A stretch of DNA of 64,000 nucleotides. Source: Pedobacter insulae (GTDB lineage Bacteria; Bacteroidota; Bacteroidia; Sphingobacteriales; Sphingobacteriaceae). The DNA is taken from the NCBI RefSeq assembly GCF_900113525.1, contig NZ_FOPP01000014.1, positions 1-64,000 of the forward strand, read 5' to 3'. A program made the translations under genes and the position numbers. The notes beneath the pieces are model-generated. The model searched no databases. It saw only the letters and a program-made list of their open reading frames with translations, and was not told where the DNA came from. The first letter of the stretch is position 1, and each line of letters opens with the position of its first letter. Below, piece by piece: positions 7,104 through 14,792 of the stretch.

Positions 7104-7139
7104 CCGACTACAAGATTTCAATTACTCATCTTTATAATG
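7104..7139 (+). promoter_or_regulatory. Conserved bipartite promoter-like element of SymE leader 3
   Basis: CCGACTA (7104-7110), 20 bases, then TTTATAATG (7131-7139). Same boxes and same spacing as before leaders 1 and 2, although the bases between are not conserved. Confidence 0.5.
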
Positions 7140-7272
7140 CGATACACGTTGTAGCAGTCCAACAAAATTTCATATATTAACAACATAGTTCAGGCGATCC
7201 GGTGTAAGTCCGGCCTAATCTTCGGTTTCCGACCTGTGTCGCAGCGACCTGGGCTTTTTAAATTTTTCATAT
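7139..7272 (+). ncRNA. Structured SymE leader RNA 3 with anti-start segment
   Basis: A1 is GCGATACACG (7139-7148), followed by a weaker GTTG/CAAC hairpin. P1 is GTTCAGG (7188-7194) with CCTGGGC (7248-7254), including two G-U pairs. P2 is CCGG/CCGG with loop TGTAAGT. P3 is TCGG/CCGA (7222-7232). A' TGTGTCGC (7235-7242) is the exact complement of GCGACACA (7275-7282) at the SymE-3 start codon and pairs with A1 through one G-U. A TTTTT run follows P1. Confidence 0.7.
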
Positions 7273-7542
7273 ATGCGACACACGAAAAATCAAACACCAA
7301 AAGTTATCCAAGAAATCCAGCCCAACAAAATCTGTAAATGTGGTGCTTGCGACCTAAGAAAGCCGAAACTTCCAAGCGGAATGCGCAGACTTAAAGTTTA
7401 TTACAAGGCAGGCTGTACTGAAACAATCCCTGTAATTTTACTGCAAGGGGAATGGATAAGAAAACTTGGTTTTAATGTTCAAGACCATATTATTGTCTCC
7501 TAAAAGAAAGGGCAATTGATTATTAACCTAGAAGCGGAATAA
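7273..7542 (+). pseudogene. SymE-like toxin copy 3, interrupted by an in-frame stop
   Basis: The reading frame from the ATG at 7273 encodes a SymE paralogue with CKCGACDLRKPKLP, RRLKV and VILLQGEWIRKLGF. It is stopped by TAA at 7501-7503 after 76 residues. Translation in the same frame beyond the stop gives KKGQLIINLEAE and then TAA at 7540-7542, matching the last strand of copy 2 (KKGKLIIELEKE). The stop sits where copy 2 has Gln, so a single CAA to TAA change explains it. The last beta-strand of the AbrB-like fold is lost. The central part is also a few residues shorter than in the paralogues. The product is probably inactive or attenuated. Confidence 0.7.
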
Positions 7543-7552
7543 TTATCCATAA

Positions 7553-7584
7553 AAACTGTCGGCGCTGTAAAGTGTCGGCAGTTT
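7553..7584 (+). terminator. Hairpin downstream of SymE copy 3
   Basis: AAACTGTCGGC (7553-7563) pairs with GTCGGCAGTTT (7574-7584) over 11 positions, two of them G-U. Arms are identical to the hairpin after copy 1, though the loops differ. Confidence 0.5.
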
Positions 7585-7633
7585 GCCTATAACTGGAACG
7601 GTTTGCACGATGGGTGGGTATGCGCCCAGGCTT

Positions 7634-7642
7634 GCCACTAAC
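7634..7642. other. Isolated attC-like core, right boundary of the cassette array
   Basis: GCCACTAAC is the exact complement of the outer core GTTAGTGGC of attC-like site 2 (2905-2913). It is preceded by a stretch (GTATGCGCCCAG and neighbours) homologous to the sequences just left of sites 2 and 3, but no palindrome follows. The homology ends at this core, as expected where a cassette joined the chromosome. The remaining bases to 7847 show nothing but an AT-rich upstream region. Confidence 0.45.
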
Positions 7643-7835
7643 TCTTAAATAGACGAAACTCTTCCTAAAAGATTAAAAGCCTAATTCCAAATAAACCAGT
7701 GTATTAACTTTAAATATTAGTTTCGTTTTCTTTATTGTTATTCAAATATAATTTATTTAAAATGATGTTTTTGGCAATTTTCATTTAACGTAGCCAAATT
7801 AACTATTCGATAGCTATCGAGAAACCAATTTTTCT

Positions 7836-7843
7836 TACTTTTG
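7836..7843 (+). promoter_or_regulatory. Bacteroidota -7 box upstream of the 7848 gene
   Basis: TACTTTTG fits the TAnnTTTG -7 consensus of Bacteroidota. It ends only 4 bases before the ATG at 7848, so transcripts from it would be leaderless or nearly so. No clear -33 TTTG was found. Confidence 0.35.
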
Positions 7844-7847
7844 CACC

Positions 7848-9161
7848 ATGGAAAGAGAAATCCTTGATACCAAGCGTAAGGCCCTAAAAATTAATTTGAA
7901 CGAACAAATTTATGGGACTTTTGCAGAAATAGGAGCTGGGCAAGAAGTTGCACGTAATTTTTTTACTGCTGGAGCTGCCGCAGGTACGGTTGCCAAAACA
8001 ATGTCGGCCTATGATATGACATTTAGCGATGCCATTTACGGAGCAGAAGCATCTGGCCGCTATGTAAGTCAGAATAGGCTCCTACAAATGCTAAACCACG
8101 AGTTTAGTTTATTAAATGAAAGACTAGTTGGTGAAAAATATGAGAACAGAACTTTCTTTGCTTTTGCAGATACGGTAACTACCTTAAACTTTAAACGCAC
8201 CAATGAACCGCATGGTTGGATTGGTATTCGCTTCCAAACAGAACCTGGTGGATTGCCAAACGAGATATTCTTTCATGTTCGTTTACTCGATACGGATGTG
8301 AATATGCAACAGCGTGTGTTGGGTATTATTGGTGTAAATTTAGTTTATGCTGCTTTTTACCATCATCACGAACCAAAGGTAATGATCGAGTCGCTTGCCG
8401 ATAATTTAACTGTTGGTTCGGTAGAAATTGATTTAATTTCTGTACAAGGGCCCGCTTTTGGAGAAGTAAACAATATCTTGTTAAATCTTTATCTAATTAT
8501 GAAGGATTTTTCTGCAGCAGCAATTTTTGATGCAGATGCTCACCCTCGACAAGCTAAAGATTTACTTTATAAAAAGGATATCATGATTTTAAGGACTAAA
8601 TACGGTCAGAAATCTAATCCTAATTTTAACCTATTTAATAAAGCAACAGAGCAATTTGTTCGCACCAATGAGGTAGAGGCAGGCAATTTAAGTGTAATGA
8701 TTGAGGTGCTGCTTACCGATGTTTTAACGGAAGCCCAGGAAACGCCGGATGATATTGATCTGGAAACAGTTGCCAACAGGGCTGCCGATATGTGCAAAAC
8801 AGGTAACTTGGTTATCGTTTCTAACTTTACAAGGCATAACCGACTGGCCAAATATTTAGATCGTTGCAGACCTAAAAGTGTGGGGATTTCGACCAATATT
8901 AATAACTTAAAGTTCGTATTTAACTCTACCAATTTCGGTGAAAATTATTCGAGCCAGTTATTGGCTTATGTAAGTGATATGTTTACCAAAAATGTAAAAC
9001 TGTTTGCCTATCCATTTTTAGTTAAAAAGAACAATACGGTAATTACCACGGCTAATATGCCTGTAACGCCAGATGCTAAGCCATTATTTGAGTTTCTGTT
9101 AATTAATGGATACATTACCGACATTAAGGATTACAGTGAAGACGATGTAAAAACAGTTTAA
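7848..9161 (+). CDS. Conserved Bacteroidota protein of unknown function (437 aa)
   Basis: This is a soluble 437-residue protein of a type I remember as widespread in Bacteroidota and often given unsupported names such as nicotinate-nucleotide adenylyltransferase or TonB-dependent receptor. It has no signal peptide or membrane segment. Characteristic stretches are YGTFAEIGAGQEVARNFF (23-40), GTVAKTMSAYDM and SVQGPAFGEVNN. There is no HxGH nucleotidylyltransferase motif in the N-terminal part, which argues against the adenylyltransferase label. The stop overlaps the ATG of rlmF by one base (TAATG), so the two are translationally linked. The function is not known to me. Confidence 0.75.
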   Translation: MEREILDTKRKALKINLNEQIYGTFAEIGAGQEVARNFFTAGAAAGTVAKTMSAYDMTFSDAIYGAEASGRYVSQNRLLQMLNHEFSLLNERLVGEKYENRTFFAFADTVTTLNFKRTNEPHGWIGIRFQTEPGGLPNEIFFHVRLLDTDVNMQQRVLGIIGVNLVYAAFYHHHEPKVMIESLADNLTVGSVEIDLISVQGPAFGEVNNILLNLYLIMKDFSAAAIFDADAHPRQAKDLLYKKDIMILRTKYGQKSNPNFNLFNKATEQFVRTNEVEAGNLSVMIEVLLTDVLTEAQETPDDIDLETVANRAADMCKTGNLVIVSNFTRHNRLAKYLDRCRPKSVGISTNINNLKFVFNSTNFGENYSSQLLAYVSDMFTKNVKLFAYPFLVKKNNTVITTANMPVTPDAKPLFEFLLINGYITDIKDYSEDDVKTV

Positions 9162-10090
9162 TGGAAAGTACCTTACATCCTCGAAATAGGCATCACTCAA
9201 GGTATGATTTTGCGGTTTTAACTAAAGAAAGTCCTGAACTGGCTAAGTTTGTAAGCTTAAACAAGTTTGGTGATGAATCGATTGATTTTGCCAATCCTGC
9301 TGCTGTAAAATCTTTAAATCAAGCGCTCTTAAAGCACTTTTACCAAATCGATCATTGGGATATCCCAGAAGGATATCTTTGTCCGCCAATACCAGGTAGG
9401 GCAGATTACCTTCATTACGCAGCCGATTTATTGGCTTCCTGTAATGATCAAATTATTCCTAAAGGGCCAAAGGTAAAAGTTTTGGATATAGGTATAGGAG
9501 CAAATTGCGTTTATCCCATTATCGGGCATCAGGAGTACGGATGGGGATTTGTGGGTTCAGAAATAGATCCAGTAGCCCTTAAATCTGCAAAGAATATCGC
9601 TAACATTAATCCATCCTTAAAAAATGCCATAGAGGTAAGATTGCAAACCGCTAAGAACACCATTTTTAAAGGAATAATACACAAACAAGAAAGGTTTGAC
9701 CTGAGTATCTGTAATCCTCCATTTCATGCATCAGCCGCTGCTGCCTTAGCCGGCTCGCAACGGAAGGTTAGAAATTTAGGGAATAAAAATTATGCAAAGC
9801 CAACTTTGAACTTTGGGGGCCAGGCGAGCGAATTATGGACAGAAGGAGGAGAGGTTGGCTTTATTAGTAAGATGATTGAGGAAAGTAAACTGTATGCACA
9901 ACAGTGTTTCTGGTTCACTACCTTGGTTTCGAAAAGTGAAAACCTGCCAGCAATCTATGCTATCTTAAACAGGGCAGGGGTGGTAGAGACAAGAACCAAC
10001 AACATGACAACAGGAAATAAAGTCTCACGAATTGTAGCCTGGACATTTCTTAGCGTTGATCAACAAAAAGTATGGGTTAAGAATTGGTAG
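9161..10090 (+). CDS. rlmF: 23S rRNA (adenine-1618-N6)-methyltransferase RlmF
   Basis: The 309-residue protein begins LHPRNRHHSRYDF, the family signature. It continues with the SAM-binding motif VLDIGIGANCVYPIIG and the catalytic NPPF (ICNPPFHAS) of N6-adenine methyltransferases. RlmF methylates A1618 of 23S rRNA in E. coli numbering. Length is normal for the family. It starts in a one-base overlap with the preceding gene. Confidence 0.92.
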   Translation: MESTLHPRNRHHSRYDFAVLTKESPELAKFVSLNKFGDESIDFANPAAVKSLNQALLKHFYQIDHWDIPEGYLCPPIPGRADYLHYAADLLASCNDQIIPKGPKVKVLDIGIGANCVYPIIGHQEYGWGFVGSEIDPVALKSAKNIANINPSLKNAIEVRLQTAKNTIFKGIIHKQERFDLSICNPPFHASAAAALAGSQRKVRNLGNKNYAKPTLNFGGQASELWTEGGEVGFISKMIEESKLYAQQCFWFTTLVSKSENLPAIYAILNRAGVVETRTNNMTTGNKVSRIVAWTFLSVDQQKVWVKNW

Positions 10091-10117
10091 TTTCAAGCAA
10101 ATTTAATATCTTGCAAT

Positions 10118-11080
10118 ATGAAACTAAATCGATTTACTCTTTTACTTCTTTTATTTCCATTATTTGTTCAGGGGCAAACTTCAGGCAATCCTATTTTTCC
10201 GGGATGGTATGCTGATCCGGAAGCCATAGTTTTTGGTAAAACCTATTGGGTTTATCCTACTTACTCTGCTAAGTATAAAGAACAGGTATTTATGGATGCC
10301 TTTTCGTCCAAAGATTTGATTACCTGGAAAAAGCACGAAAGAATAATTGATACTGCTTCTATAAAGTGGGCAAATAAGGCGATGTGGGCTCCCTCAATTA
10401 CAAAAAAAGACGGAAAATATTATTTGTTTTTCGGAGCAAATGATATTCAGAGCGATAATGAATTAGGTGGAATCGGTGTTGCAGTTTCAGATAAACCTGA
10501 AGGGCCATTTAAGGATTTGCTTGGGAAACCTTTAGTTGATAAATTTTATAACAAAGCACAGCCAATTGATCAGTTTGTGTTTAAAGATAAAGACGGACAA
10601 TATTATTTAATTTATGGAGGCTGGTCGCACTGCAATATTGCTAAATTGAATAATGATTTTACCGGTTTCGTTCCGTATCCTGATGGTACTACTTTCAAAG
10701 AAATAACTCCAGAGGGTTATGTAGAAGGATCATTTATGTTTATACGCGACGGTAAATATTATTTTATGTGGTCTGAAGGTGGCTGGACTGGGCCGAACTA
10801 TTCGGTTGCTTACGCGATAGCTGATTCTCCTTTGGGTCCATTTAAAAGAATAGGAAAAATATTAAAGCAAGACCCATTGGTAGCGACTGGTGCCGGACAT
10901 CATTCGGTGATACAAAATCCTAAAACCAAGCAATGGTATATTGTTTATCACCGTAGACCATTGGGAGAAAAAGATGGAAATCACAGGGTAACCTGTATCG
11001 ACGAAATGTCGTTTGATGAAAATGGATTGATCAAACCAGTGAAGATTACCAAAGAGGGGGTAAGCAAGAGCAAGTTATAA
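10118..11080 (+). CDS. Glycoside hydrolase family 43 enzyme, secreted
   Basis: The 320-residue protein has a signal peptide (MKLNRFTLLLLLFPLFVQG, cleaved near residue 19). It is a five-bladed beta-propeller with GH43 catalytic residues in place: general base D33 in PGWYADPEA, pKa-modulating D151 in PIDQFVF and acid E203 in YVEGSF. GH43 enzymes act on arabinan or xylan side chains (alpha-L-arabinofuranosidase, beta-xylosidase, arabinanase). Substrate cannot be set from sequence alone. It stands alone, not in a Sus locus, and converges with the GNAT gene with 4 bases between stops. Confidence 0.85.
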   Translation: MKLNRFTLLLLLFPLFVQGQTSGNPIFPGWYADPEAIVFGKTYWVYPTYSAKYKEQVFMDAFSSKDLITWKKHERIIDTASIKWANKAMWAPSITKKDGKYYLFFGANDIQSDNELGGIGVAVSDKPEGPFKDLLGKPLVDKFYNKAQPIDQFVFKDKDGQYYLIYGGWSHCNIAKLNNDFTGFVPYPDGTTFKEITPEGYVEGSFMFIRDGKYYFMWSEGGWTGPNYSVAYAIADSPLGPFKRIGKILKQDPLVATGAGHHSVIQNPKTKQWYIVYHRRPLGEKDGNHRVTCIDEMSFDENGLIKPVKITKEGVSKSKL

Positions 11081-11084
11081 AAAC

Positions 11085-11519
11085 TTACTTGTATATGTCT
11101 TTAACTACTATTTCCATTCTACGCTCGGGTGCAGCTAAGGGCTTGAAGCCAAACTGTGCATATAACCCGTGTGCATCAAGGGTGCCAAGATAATAGATTC
11201 TGAGCCCTTGTAAATTAGGATGGAACATCATTAATGACATTAATTTTTTAGATAGGCCAAGTCCACGGTATTCGGTTTCAATGTACACATCGCATAGGTA
11301 GGCAAACGTTGCGCTATCGGTAACCCACCTTGCAAAACCTATTTGCTGGGTATCTTTATAAACGCCAAAGCATAATGAATTTGAAATTGACCTTTGTACA
11401 GTTTGCAAGGGTATATTTTTAGCCCAATAAGATTCTTCACTTAAATAACGATGAACCGCCGTAACATCAATTAAGTTAGAATCGTCAGAAAAGATAAAGC
11501 CATTTTCGGTAATTTCCAT
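11085..11519 (-). CDS. GNAT family N-acetyltransferase
   Basis: The 144-residue protein has GNAT motifs. AYLCDVYIETEYRGLGLSKKLM carries the acetyl-CoA pyrophosphate-binding R-G-x-G-[LI] loop (YRGLGLSKKL), and the C-terminus LDAHGLYAQFGFKPL is the usual final motif. The acceptor substrate is unknown. It starts 3 bases after the end of yajQ and is probably co-transcribed with it. Confidence 0.85.
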   Translation of the reverse strand: MEITENGFIFSDDSNLIDVTAVHRYLSEESYWAKNIPLQTVQRSISNSLCFGVYKDTQQIGFARWVTDSATFAYLCDVYIETEYRGLGLSKKLMSLMMFHPNLQGLRIYYLGTLDAHGLYAQFGFKPLAAPERRMEIVVKDIYK

Positions 11520-11522
11520 CTG

Positions 11523-12014
11523 TTAATTTCTCATATTGATAAATTGTAAGGGTTGTCCAAAATCTTCACTTCTGCAGAGGGAAATTACTTTCTGAAGATC
11601 ATCTATGTTTTTGCTTTGAACACGAACCTGATCATCCATCATAGAAGCCTGAACTTTTAGCTTACTATCTTTTATCTTTGCTACAATTTTTTTCGCTGCT
11701 TCTTTATCTATACCTTCTTTTACTTTGATTTCCTTTCTGATCATATTGCCAGATGCAGCATGCTCTTTCCCAAAATCCAAACTATTTGGGTCCAAACTTT
11801 GTTTCATCATACGAGAAATAATAGAATCAGTTATCGCTTTCAAACGCATGTCGTCTTCCGTTACAATGGTTACCGTGTTTGTTTTTTTATCTAATTCTAT
11901 TGTGCTATTAGAACCATTGAAATCATAACGGTTTAAAATTTCCTTTTTTGCATTGTTAATTGCGTTATCTAAAGTTTGCGCATCTACTTTGCTTACAATA
12001 TCGAAAGTTGGCAT
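11523..12014 (-). CDS. yajQ: YajQ family nucleotide-binding protein
   Basis: The 163-residue protein matches YajQ/DUF520 over its full length: N-terminal MPTFDIVSKVDAQTLDNAIN, then ILNRYDFNGS and a C-terminal VQSKNIDDLQKVI. Family members bind cyclic di-GMP or other nucleotides and RNA, and fold as two ferredoxin-like RNP domains. It leads a two-gene unit with the GNAT gene. Confidence 0.9.
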   Translation of the reverse strand: MPTFDIVSKVDAQTLDNAINNAKKEILNRYDFNGSNSTIELDKKTNTVTIVTEDDMRLKAITDSIISRMMKQSLDPNSLDFGKEHAASGNMIRKEIKVKEGIDKEAAKKIVAKIKDSKLKVQASMMDDQVRVQSKNIDDLQKVISLCRSEDFGQPLQFINMRN

Positions 12015-12112
12015 AATGAAGGCTTTTTTGATTATAATTGATAGATTTATTAAAAATACTTTATGCTACAAAATAACATAAATAATCTAGCTAAACATAA
12101 AAAAATAAAGAT

Positions 12113-12655
12113 ATGAAAACGAATAAAGCAAAATCGGCTAAGGGTTCTTCAAAAAGAACTACTAAAAAGGAGTTAGAACATAGTTTAAAAGTTAGGTTCT
12201 TAGAGGCTGTAAAAAGCCTGGGGCATAATGCAGAGGTGATAGGCGACGATATAGCGAAAGCGAGTAAGTTTGTTGCCAAAAAGCTTTCTAAGAAGTTTAA
12301 GGGCTTAAAAGAAGCGGTAGAACAAAAACTAGAGGAAGTTAAAGCAGATAAGAAACCTGCCGCCAAAAAAGTTAAAATGGCAAAGAAAGATGCACAAAAG
12401 TTGGTTAAAAAAGTAGATAAGACTGTGTCAAAAGTGGTTAAAAAAGCTGCTAAGAAAGCTAACCCAGCTTTGAGTAGTGTAAAGGTTGCCGCGATAGCAA
12501 CAGAAAAAAAAGCTGAAGAGATTATTAAGCCTGAAGTAACAACTGCAACTAAAGCAAAAGCGCCAGTTAAAAGAGTTGCGGCAAAGCCAAAAGTAGCTCC
12601 TAAAGTAGCTCCTAAAACTGCCCGTAAGTCGCCAGCTAAAAAGCCAAATAATTAA
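12113..12655 (+). CDS. Histone H1-like lysine/alanine-rich DNA-binding protein
   Basis: The 180-residue protein is extremely rich in Lys and Ala. A short N-terminal segment (about residues 20-75, KELEHSLKVRFLEAVKSLGHNAEVIGDD) could form helices. It is followed by a disordered tail of AAKK, PAKK and KVAPK repeats like eukaryotic H1 tails. Similar proteins in bacteria bind and compact DNA. It lies between yajQ (divergent) and ppk1 (same direction, with a terminator between). Confidence 0.75.
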   Translation: MKTNKAKSAKGSSKRTTKKELEHSLKVRFLEAVKSLGHNAEVIGDDIAKASKFVAKKLSKKFKGLKEAVEQKLEEVKADKKPAAKKVKMAKKDAQKLVKKVDKTVSKVVKKAAKKANPALSSVKVAAIATEKKAEEIIKPEVTTATKAKAPVKRVAAKPKVAPKVAPKTARKSPAKKPNN

Positions 12656-12689
12656 CAATTACTTAACAATTAAATTTGCAGATTTGAAG

Positions 12690-12719
12690 ATCCTCTGATT
12701 AATGCCTGAGGATTTTTTT
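12690..12719 (+). terminator. Rho-independent terminator after the H1-like gene
   Basis: ATCCTC (12690-12695) pairs with GAGGAT (12708-12713), followed by TTTTTT. It lies 35 bases after the H1-like stop and just before ppk1. Confidence 0.6.
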
Positions 12720-12729
12720 AATTTTACCC

Positions 12730-14787
12730 ATGGCCAAAAAAAAGCTACCGTTTTTAAATAGAGAGATTAGTTGGTTATATTTTAATGAGCGGGTGCTACA
12801 AGAGGCTGCTGATGAAAGTGTGCCACTCATTGAACGGATTAGGTTTTTGGCTATTTTTTCTTCCAACTTAGAAGAATTTTACCGTGTTAGGGTAGCAACC
12901 ATGTCGAGGTTAAGTAATTTAAACGACAAGGCAAAAGAGGTTTTAGGGGTAAATCCGAAAAAGATACTCAACGAAATCAAGAATATAGTGGTTAAACACG
13001 AACGCAAATTCGAATCTCTTTTTCAAGAGATATTGATAAATGAGTTGGGTAAAAATAAAATTTTTATTCTAAACGATACCCAGCTTAATGTTGCAAGGGG
13101 AGAGTTCGTTAAAAGCCACTTCATTAATAGAATTCTATCTAATCTTGTTCCAATTCTTATCGATCTGGATAAACCTTTTCCAGAACTAAAAGACAGGTAT
13201 TTATATTTCTTTGTGCGTTTATCTAAGAAAGGAGCAAAAAAGAATGAAAAGTACGCATTAATTGAGCTTCCAGAAAATTTACCCCGCTTCTTAGTTTTAC
13301 CTGAAACAAATAACTTAAAGTTTATCATTTTAGCTGAAGACATTATTAAATATTGTTTAGATACGGTATTCTTTATTTTTAATTATGATCAGATAGAGGC
13401 CTTCTCTATTCAACTTACAAGAGATGCAGAGTTGGATATTGACAAGAATATTAGCGACAAGTTTATAGAGGAGTTAAAAAGTAGTCTGGATAAGCGCAAA
13501 AAGGGAAAACCAATGCGGTTGCTTTATGATACGGAGATGCCATTTGAAATGTTGAGCGTTTTGATCTCTAAGATGAAGATAGAAGCAGAAAGTTTGATGC
13601 CGGGTAATCGTTACCACCGTTTTGGTGATTTTATTAATTTTCCGAACGTAGGGGATAGCAATTTAGAATATACGCCGACTTTGCCTTTGAAGGTTAAAGG
13701 ATTACACCGTACGGAAAGCATAATAAATAAATTAATCGAAAGAGATTATCTAATCAGCTTACCTTACCAATCTTACGATTACATCATTTTATTTCTTCGG
13801 GAGGCTGCCATTGATCCAAAGGTTACCGAAATTAACATCACATTATATCGCCTAGCAGAAGACTCGAAGGTAATAAACGCTTTGATTAATGCAGCCAAGA
13901 ATGGCAAAAAAGTAAATTGTGTGGTGGAGTTAAAGGCGAGATTTGATGAGAAGGCAAATATCTTCTGGACCGATAAATTGGAAGAAGAAGGGGTAAACGT
14001 TAATTACGGACTTACTGATTATAAAGTACATTCTAAAATTTGCCTGGTAAAGCGAATGGAGAAGGGAAAGGCTGCGTATTATGCGAATTTAGCAACGGGT
14101 AATTACAATGAGAAAACCGCTAAAATTTATTGCGATCATAGCATTTTTACTGCTAGGAAGGAGATTACGGCAGATTTGGTCAAATTATTTAGGGCATTAA
14201 ATAGTAAAACGGTTTCAAAGGGTTTTAAACACTTGATTGTATCGCCACTCGAAAGCAGGAATAAGCTTTACAACTTGATTAACCGGGAGATTAAAATTGC
14301 AAAATCCGGAAAGCCGGCCTACCTGATTTTTAAAGTAAATAGCTTGGCCGATGAAGGCATTGTGGACAGGTTGTATCAAGCGAGCAATGCCGGAGTTAAG
14401 ATTAAATTAATTGTGAGAGGAATTTGTTGTTTGGTGCCGGGAGAGAAAGGTTTCAGTGAGAATATTACCGTAATCAGTATTATCGATAAATTTTTGGAAC
14501 ACGCCCGGGTATTTATATATGGAAATGATGGCAAAGAGGAAATGTATTTATCGTCTGCCGATTTAATGAGTAGAAACTTCGAGCACCGGGTTGAGGTTGG
14601 CTTTCCTGTTTTAGACAAAGACGTAAAGCAGGAAATTAGAGATATTATTGATTTTCAGCTTCAAGATAATGTGAAGGCTCGTGACATCACTAGAATGAAC
14701 AACAATAAGTACCATAAAAACCGACTAGGCAATAAAATCAGGGCACAAGTACAGACTTATAATTATTTAAAAAATAAACATCAATAA
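12730..14787 (+). CDS. ppk1: Polyphosphate kinase 1
   Basis: The 685-residue protein is a full-length PPK1, which reversibly makes polyphosphate from ATP. The N-terminus LPFLNREISWLYFNERVLQEA is the family signature. The catalytic histidines are in YKVHSKICLVKR (H434, phosphorylated) and NFEHRVEVGFPV (H619), within the two phospholipase-D-like C-terminal domains. The ppx gene follows after 5 bases, so both ends of polyphosphate turnover are co-transcribed. Confidence 0.95.
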   Translation: MAKKKLPFLNREISWLYFNERVLQEAADESVPLIERIRFLAIFSSNLEEFYRVRVATMSRLSNLNDKAKEVLGVNPKKILNEIKNIVVKHERKFESLFQEILINELGKNKIFILNDTQLNVARGEFVKSHFINRILSNLVPILIDLDKPFPELKDRYLYFFVRLSKKGAKKNEKYALIELPENLPRFLVLPETNNLKFIILAEDIIKYCLDTVFFIFNYDQIEAFSIQLTRDAELDIDKNISDKFIEELKSSLDKRKKGKPMRLLYDTEMPFEMLSVLISKMKIEAESLMPGNRYHRFGDFINFPNVGDSNLEYTPTLPLKVKGLHRTESIINKLIERDYLISLPYQSYDYIILFLREAAIDPKVTEINITLYRLAEDSKVINALINAAKNGKKVNCVVELKARFDEKANIFWTDKLEEEGVNVNYGLTDYKVHSKICLVKRMEKGKAAYYANLATGNYNEKTAKIYCDHSIFTARKEITADLVKLFRALNSKTVSKGFKHLIVSPLESRNKLYNLINREIKIAKSGKPAYLIFKVNSLADEGIVDRLYQASNAGVKIKLIVRGICCLVPGEKGFSENITVISIIDKFLEHARVFIYGNDGKEEMYLSSADLMSRNFEHRVEVGFPVLDKDVKQEIRDIIDFQLQDNVKARDITRMNNNKYHKNRLGNKIRAQVQTYNYLKNKHQ

Positions 14788-14792
14788 TACAA

